A DNA stretch of 64,000 nt, from assembly GCA_015680685.1 (NCBI GenBank), contig MNCI01014373.1, forward strand, positions 521,616 through 585,615, in the 5' to 3' direction. Below are positions 59,501 through 64,000 of the stretch, piece after piece. Numbering within the stretch: position 1 is the first letter of the stretch; every line of letters begins with the position of its first letter. Origin of the DNA: Gnetum montanum. Its lineage: Eukaryota; Streptophyta; Gnetopsida; Gnetales; Gnetaceae. The position numbers were made by a program, and so were the translations under genes. The notes beneath the pieces were generated by a model. That model was not told the DNA's origin. It saw only the letters and a list, made by a program, of their open reading frames with translations, and did not search any database.

Positions 59501-61617
59501 GATTCTTCATCGAGTCATTGAAGAGGGGTCAGCAAGGTTGGCATTCGAGCTTAATCCTTGCTCTTTGGCAGGCCACTATGCCATAGGACTCTGTCCTGCA
59601 CCCGACTATCCATAAACATTATTGTTGTAGGGTATGGCCTATAGCTCTTTGATAGGGAGGTGTGGGGGCTGCCCCTTCGGCTGCTCCCTTAAAGGATTTT
59701 GGGGAGCAACCAACGTAGGTGAGAGCCCCTAATGTTAGTAGGCTGTTAGAGGACGTGGTGGCACAAGCAAGGGAGGAGCAAAAATGATGGGAAGCGGTCA
59801 TCCTTCGGCAAATGAAAGATGTTTGTGATAAGATGTTGTCTGAAAGGAGGAGGCACCAAGAGGAGCTTGAGCTTCTTAGGCAACACGTGAAGCACCATGA
59901 AGCTCAGTGATGGCAAGATCAAGAGGAGGAGTTGTGCAAACAAGTGAGGGAGAAGATCTGCCAGGAGGAGGAAGAGCTTAGGCATTGGGAAGCCACTAAA
60001 AAAGAGGAGCCCTTGACGGAAGAGCTCCATATGCAACAATGCTTTGAGAAGGCCCAAGAGGTCAAGGTTTGGTGCTAACTGTTAAATGGCAGATGCTTGT
60101 ATACTCTTATGGGCATCAACCATGAAGTGTCATGGTTTGGGTTACAGAGGCACATCCAGTTGGTGGCTGCTAAGTACGATCTGAACAAAACTAAAGATTT
60201 GTCAGATGATGAGAGTTTACAGGTGGAACGGGATTTTCTAGAGTTTCAACAAGCAACGAATTTTGTCACGTCTGTACAGCTGAGGGCTATTTTAGATCAG
60301 GTCCACTATAAAGTGGCCCGCTGGTGCACTTGTGTTGCTTTCCCCTGCCATGTTTAAGGGGGTTCAAATGTTTTCTATTTGTTTGGGGACTGTCTTGTTT
60401 TCGGGGGGATGGAATTTGGTCTAAGAGGGGTGGGTCTGTCTCAGCCCAGTTTTGCCCTTGACTGTTGTGGCTTAATGGCTGCTGTGTTGTCTGCGTATGC
60501 ATAGGCCAGGGGAGGGCCTGTTGCAGGGGGATCTTGCCCCGTCTTTGGATGGGGGTCCTTGTTATACATATGCGGTGTACTTCATGTTTATTTTGTTAAC
60601 ATGATTTGCCTGACCTTCTTTCCAAAAAATTTAGTTTGGTTTTTCAACAGTTTCATTTATGATATGGCATTCATATTTCTGTGTGGTCACAGTGTTGATA
60701 ATTATTGGGTGCAGCTCACATATTCTGCCTGCACCAGCATGAAGGGATTCCATTACTAGAGAAACACTGAAAGGGAAACTCCTTTGTTAGTAAATGCTAT
60801 CCAAGACTCAGAAAATTCAGATACTAAGTTGTTTGAGATGAGTAGTTAATTTTCTTTGAAAAAAAATTGTTGATGAATTAGGAAAAGCTCATACAACATT
60901 GGAAAGATTTTAAAATGTTTATTATAATATTGATTACAAAAAAAGAATACATCCATTTAAAACTAATGAACAAAAAGTAATTAATTAATTAATGCATGCT
61001 TTACATACATTGTACGCCCAAGATTTCCAGATAAGTCTCCAAAGCTTATGTTGCGTACCCCCTTGGATACCGCATCCCTAAAGACACCTGCAGTGATGCA
61101 ACTCATTTTGTCATAGTTTTTTATTTTTATTTTTGGGGCCGGGGNNNNNNNNNNNNNNNNNNNNNNNNNNNNNNNNNNNNNNAAATGAAAGAAGAATTCT
61201 GCACAGCTGTATCTCTCAAAAATTTGATTTTTAAACTATGCTTCAATAAGGAAAATGTAGATTCAAACAGGAGTCAACAGAATGAATCACAATAAACAGT
61301 TTCCCACTTGCAGAATTACTAGGCAGTAGTTATTTAAATAATGTACCAGTCAAGGCATTCGAGACATCACTCATTTTTGATGTTGATGGAAGTAACCTGG
61401 ATGCACAATGTACAGATATTAATCATTAAAATAAGAGATTCTCAGGAGAAAAAGAAAAAAAAACATATTCAGGACTTTGGCAAGTAGGCACACAAGTGTT
61501 ACCCAAGTGTGATAAAATCATTGGCTAAAGCTTCGAAGTCCCTATTTACCAGATGCAAACATGCTCCTATAAAACCATCTCTTAATTCTTGTTTGAATTC
61601 ACCCATCATCCCAAAAT
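45920..61617 (-). CDS. ABC1K / UbiB-type (aarF domain) protein kinase, 3' eleven exons, partial
   Basis: C-terminal 335 codons, including stop, of an atypical kinase of the ABC1/ADCK/UbiB family. Plant members act in plastids (plastoglobules, prenylquinone metabolism) or mitochondria; the compartment cannot be judged without the N-terminus. Exons in order: 61617-61503, 61396-61347, 61087-61009, 50620-50570, 47506-47365, 47208-47164, 46963-46856, 46674-46633, 46528-46361, 46248-46126, 46003-45920 (TAG). All junctions are GT..AG and keep frame. Hallmarks: DFGMMGEFKQELRDGF (its Asp codon is split by the first visible intron), LHLVNRDFEALANDF, VRNISFGDLSGNLGRT, IPSYFSLVIRSLAVLEGIAL and YPWIARKVLTDSSPQLRSAL. 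The conserved HADPHPGN segment and all 5' exons lie beyond the right edge. Exon 9 may instead start at 46561 (11 extra codons). Confidence 0.88.
47507..50569 (-). other. ABC1K intron, no element recognised
   Basis: 3,063 bp, AT-rich. Open frames in it (47774-47992, 48872-49153) show no domain. I saw no retroelement motif. Confidence 0.6.
50570..50620 (-). CDS. ABC1K isolated 51-bp exon
   Basis: TATAG|GTAC..CGTAG|GTAAAT encodes YNYKFQIPSYFSLVIR plus split codons. It is stranded between a 10,388-bp and a 3,063-bp intron. It is needed to join RTM to SLAVLEG in frame, which makes this tiny exon convincing. Confidence 0.85.
   Translation of the reverse strand, partial: VQLQISDTFLFFIGDS
52140..54120 (+). 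pseudogene. LINE-1 reverse transcriptase and zf-RVT region
   Basis: Open pieces 52278-52766 and 52770-52973 carry GKATGLDGWVIEFFKEF, FKPIGVYNMLIRIFSNMLV, NQAGFVRGCYLQDQVVLMQE and LKLDITKAYDTVSWEAL (catalytic Asp present). RGFRQGDPLSPLLLIIAMD follows near 53083, and the catalytic loop reads YANDT (about 53210) instead of YADDT, after a one-base shift. YMGIPLFQWGRKSTW and LEVVVQKINQLIRN follow. A zinc-binding zf-RVT module (CPQCARGPKTVLHFVFQC) ends near 54095. Confidence 0.82.
54270..55620 (+). pseudogene. LINE-1 extra C-terminal domain and coiled coil
   Basis: After zf-RVT the frame continues into a domain shared with LINE-2: GEIILPTACGLFFVGA, KLVDSFFVQSGYASKL, THFAFLKCMRLEQRVNLPRF and HLGLILAIW (to about 54835). 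A Glu/Lys/Arg/Ala-rich coiled coil follows (55000-55600; LIKATEEEAAKARAKEHLAW). The pattern 'R..VNLPRF...L..LI..' faintly recalls the second ORF of the gypsy elements here. Plant L1 elements normally end soon after zf-RVT, so this is unusual. Confidence 0.55.
56374..56835 (+). repeat. Tandem duplication between the two LINEs
   Basis: Two imperfect copies of about 220-240 bp (56374-56615 and 56616-56835) share CCCCACAATGGAC, TATTAGTTGCAACTACAT and GAGACTTTGAAGC blocks. No coding signal. Confidence 0.7.
57330..58180 (+). pseudogene. LINE-2 reverse transcriptase, fingers and palm
   Basis: SALGPDGWPIKFFRVF, then HVGFVKGRLIKD, CIKVDMAKAYNIVSW (catalytic Asp present), SRGLQQGDPLSPYLFIIIMD and the catalytic loop YANDM (about 58150), again Asn for the first Asp of YADD. 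Stops interrupt at 57560, 57778 and near 57882. The frame ends at the N. Confidence 0.82.
58181..58726 (-). pseudogene. LINE-2 middle segment placed in reverse
   Basis: Read on the minus strand this gives SYLGIPIF (about 58705), NPLEGVIAKINQIIRNFIWL (58530-58470) and the GHQLVINH region. These are exactly the pieces between palm and zf-RVT in LINE-1 (YMGIPLF, LEVVVQKINQLIRN, GHQWLIT). They are flanked by single Ns and both neighbours read on plus. The sequence is best explained as a contig joined in the wrong orientation. Confidence 0.85.
58728..60357 (+). pseudogene. LINE-2 zf-RVT, extra domain and coiled coil
   Basis: Starts in zf-RVT (CPMCRNNVKTTQQLFLRY, about 58795). Then the shared extra domain: GEVILPTTGCVF, AVVKLVEQYFVQSANICKL, LHFAFLRCMKESRLVNLPRF and SSLILALWQA (59280-59580). 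A coiled coil follows (59720-60060; RRRHQEELELLRQHVKHHEA), and the C-terminal open piece 60097-60357. It matches LINE-1 in order, showing the extension is part of the element. Confidence 0.6.
61009..61617 (-). CDS. ABC1K exons 1-3 of those visible
   Basis: 61617-61503 carries the DFG motif and the helix after it. 61396-61347 encodes LLPSTSKMSDVSNALT. 61087-61009 encodes VFRDAVSKGVRNISFGDLSG. The splice phases (2, 1, 2) interlock to give LG-LLPS, LTG-VF and RTM-Y. A 38-N gap (61145-61182) sits in the 259-bp intron between the second and third. Confidence 0.85.
61145..61182. other. Assembly gap (38 N)
   Basis: Run of N in the ABC1K intron between the 61347 and 61087 exon borders. Confidence 1.
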
Positions 61618-62094
61618 CTGAATAAGCAAGCAAACAATAAATCAAAATTTTTTGAATATCCCAAGGAAAATTTAAACTCATTTCGTTTCTATAGATGAGA
61701 ACCTTAAGTCCAAAATTCCTGCTTTCACTACAACACCCTACTTCTATAATTGCACCAATGATTATATATATATAAGCTATGAATTAAAAGGAACACTCTA
61801 TTTTTATCATAAAACAAAATACTTTAAATAAATTCTTAGTTGGTAGAGATTATGAAGTAATTTCATGAGAAAAAAAGCAGAATCTCCAAATGAATTTTAA
61901 CATTAGTTGTGAATTACATGTAGCTCAGTAAATTGAAAAGTTAAATTTAGATCTACAAAACTCCACCATTCAGGTTGAACATAATTTATCCAATCTGTTT
62001 GAAATAGAATCATCTAATGCCCATTTTAAAAGCTTTTGTATGCTATTGTGATGGTGTTGGAACCCAAAATAAGTGAAAAATAGGTACACCCCAA

Positions 62095-62195
62095 GATTTA
62101 TAAAGGTTTATAACTCAATGCTACCTAGTAGAATCAAACCTAGGACTTGGGGTTATTAGGCCAAGACCCGTACCACTAGGCTAACACCTCATTGT
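62095..62195 (-). mobile_element. tRNA-derived SINE-like unit a
   Basis: On the minus strand there is an A box TAGCCTAGTGG (62183-62173) and a B box GGTTTGATTCT (62140-62130), about 33 nt apart. A body beginning TAGGTAGCATTGAGTTATAA follows. The best-formed of the three tRNA-like heads in this window. It sits beside the copia remnant in the ABC1K upstream intron. Confidence 0.65.
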
Positions 62196-62439
62196 TTTGT
62201 TGTATGCTATTGTGATTATGTGTATCTTTAAGGCAGACAAAAATATAAATGTTCCAAGCTTTTAAATGAAAGAGCATGATGTTCATGCACTAAGACTACA
62301 TGCATTTTGCATCAATGTATTCACATTTGAGAAGTTGATTTGGAATAAGTTGACCTTAATGCTGAAAAAAACGATGATCTCAGTCATCTATATTTTACAC
62401 TATTTGAGTAATTCCACTTGTGGAAGATACAACACTTTT

Positions 62440-62800
62440 ACACTTCAAACACCTTCAACAGGAAGCATGGGAATTAAGAAAGATAAAGAAATCAACAATG
62501 TTCCAGCATCCATTGATTTGAAGGTTGAAAAACCTTTTATCCAAAATGTCCCAACATTCATTGATTTGAAGTAAAGACTTCATAAAATGACACCAATATG
62601 AAAAATATTGAGATCCATTAAAAATGACAGAGCATTTAGGAACTTCTTTACTAGAATTCATGGTGGAAGATAAGCACAAACAATTTTTCTACCTTTGATT
62701 TTTATGTAAGAAACCCATTGACCTGATTTGGAAGTGGAGAGATGAATGTCCACTCTTCTTTCGATCTTGATTCCTCTGGCTCTGATACCACTGTTATGGG
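62440..62800 (-). mobile_element. Ty1/copia remnant: LTR edge, primer site and gag start
   Basis: On the minus strand an LTR-like end CCCATAACA (62800-62792) is followed after one base by TGGTATCAGAGC (62790-62779), an exact copia-type initiator tRNA-Met primer site. About 100 bp on is a gag start, MNSSKEVPKCSVIFNGSQYF, then YWCHFMKSLLQINECWDIL (within 62679-62455), the usual N-terminal copia gag pattern. The far edge of the LTR was not found. It lies upstream of the visible ABC1K exons, in the same orientation as that gene. Confidence 0.7.
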
Positions 62801-64000
62801 GTTCTGGATGGTTTCCCCTTCTTTGGTCTTTTCTCAGGCACCTGGATTAACCTTGAGAAGGTTAAAGTGCCTTGGAACCAACTTATCAATGAACATTATT
62901 GGAGCATGTGAAAAGTGATAAGGAAAAACTACTTATATCTTTCGTAGATATCACTACAAGTTGCCTGGGAGTGGTGCAAAGCGATGAGGCTCTGTAGCTA
63001 TTGTTGAATATCATGCCAACAACAAGAGAAGTGATAGCCTTTAGAATGCACAAGTTGCATATCGCTAGGTGTCACTCTAAAGACAACAAGTAGCAACAAA
63101 TTGAACCTTATCACTACTTTTAACAACACCACTTTGGGGCAATAAGTCTAAGTTTTCTTCCAACTCTTTGATGCTATCACAGTAGGTTGATTGGAGCAAT
63201 CAGAATTACTAGTGCCCTATTGCTAGAGGCCAATTGGGGCAATGATACACGAGATGATCTCTTCTACAACAAATGAAAGTCAAGATGCATAATTGAAGCT
63301 AAGAACAACTCAAGCACTGGAACATGGAGAAGAACCCTGATGTAGATCTATTAGAGGGTGAATGAAAGCTTAGGAGATTAATTTGTAACATCCCCATTTC
63401 CAAATGGATACCATTTCATTAAATATTAGAACAAATCTTGTAATTTTTGTAAAGACCCTTAATGAAAGAGCATGTTGTAACTACAAGGCATTTCTCTTTG
63501 AGGGAGCCTTTAAGAATTTGATCCGAGGTATCTATGTTGGCAATTCGAGGTTGTACCAATATGTAGTTATAGAGTCAGGAAAAGAAGGGATTCAGCCACT
63601 CTTAGGCCATAGATTTTGGCCTACCCATAGTGACAATGCTGGATTGCCTCTAAGGACTAAATGCCAGAGGAATAACCTTAACAAATCTCAATGAACATAA
63701 CCCCTAAATACTTACTCAATCCAACTACCATAATTAATAAGTTCCTATCCTCTTTCTTCTGCATTTTCCTTGAGTTATTTCATGCACATAGTGGTAAATG
63801 TAAGTAGTATTTTATATTTGTCATGACATCCAAGAATGGGATGCCACAAGATATGTGCATAAATTCTATTTTTTATGTCTTTGTATTTTCAAATTTGGGT
63901 AATTTAGTTTTGGAGATCTTACAAAATCTTATGCCAAGAAGAACCAAATTGTCATGCATTCATCTATCATTATGGATTGTTATTTCAATCACCTTTGTCG
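62801..64000. other. No gene recognised to the window end
   Basis: Probably the copia LTR followed by further ABC1K intron. I looked on minus for the preceding exon (HADPHPGN motif) and did not find it. The open frame 63404-63694 (+) has no recognisable domain. Confidence 0.5.

Larger units (their letters stand above)
56860..60560 (+). mobile_element. L1-like LINE copy 2, 5'-truncated
   Basis: Same family as LINE-1, colinear from the segment before the reverse transcriptase to the coiled-coil tail. Single-N joins at 58180 and 58727 enclose a piece in the wrong orientation. Both LINEs point the same way. Inactive. Confidence 0.8.
50621..61008 (-). other. 10.4-kb ABC1K intron hosting two LINEs
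   Basis: Contains LINE-1 (52080-55985) and LINE-2 (56860-60560), both antisense to the host gene, and a tandem duplication (56374-56835). 50621-52079 holds no recognised feature; the open frames there are low-complexity. Confidence 0.8.

Noticed and set aside
62095-62195. A functional tRNA gene
   Set aside because: A and B boxes are present, but the acceptor stem and a normal anticodon arm cannot be formed; the body continues into unrelated sequence, as in a SINE.
1-64000. CRISPR arrays, operons, bacterial or organellar inserts, rRNA
   Set aside because: No regularly spaced repeats and no prokaryote-like gene packing. All coding signals are plant nuclear genes or plant retroelements.

Overview
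This window is nuclear DNA from a seed plant with a large, repeat-rich genome. Evidence: split plant-type genes with GT..AG introns, and dense, old, heavily mutated plant retrotransposons (Ty3/gypsy with a tRNA-Asp primer site, Ty1/copia, L1-like and RTE-like LINEs, tRNA-derived SINEs). Introns of 8.5 and 10.4 kb and very decayed but still legible elements would fit a gymnosperm such as a conifer. That is inference; no marker in the window fixes the species.

Only two host genes are supported. (1) An F-box/kelch-repeat gene on + (exon 1 5109-5705, exon 2 14207-14704, about 364 aa) with one 8,501-bp intron. The intron holds a long inverted-repeat (foldback) structure, two SINE-like units and a broken zinc-knuckle ORF. 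(2) The 3' part of an ABC1K/UbiB-type kinase gene on - (eleven exons between 61617 and 45920, about 335 codons, starting inside the DFG motif). Its upstream exons lie beyond the right edge. One 10.4-kb intron carries two LINE copies in the opposite orientation, and the intron upstream of the first visible exon carries a copia remnant and a SINE.

The rest is mobile DNA. 1-4626 holds two gypsy elements in opposite orientations: C1 (-, running off the left edge, with an open gag start) appears inserted into C2 (+), whose 3' LTR ends about 480 bp before the F-box start codon. 16636-42765 is a three-level nest that can be read exactly from target-site duplications. An RTE-type LINE fragment (-) was split by gypsy element A (-, 17047-42462, duplication CCAAC), and A was split by gypsy element B (+, 22570-34981, duplication ATTTG). 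A, B and C2 share an unusual plan: gag-pol is followed by a long second ORF (start MAPKK in B, a domain resembling the 'putative plant transposon protein' family, then coiled coil) lying just before the polypurine tract. In A and B a TATA-bearing segment precedes this second ORF, and in B it resembles the LTR's own U3. This looks like an internal promoter and is the most interesting candidate here.

The assembly has gaps at 29860-29879 and 61145-61182 and single-N joins at 34674, 58180 and 58727. All three single-N joins look structurally wrong: a missing stretch of about 150 bp in one LTR, and an inverted 546-bp piece in a LINE. All retroelement proteins except the short C1 gag start are broken by stops and frameshifts.
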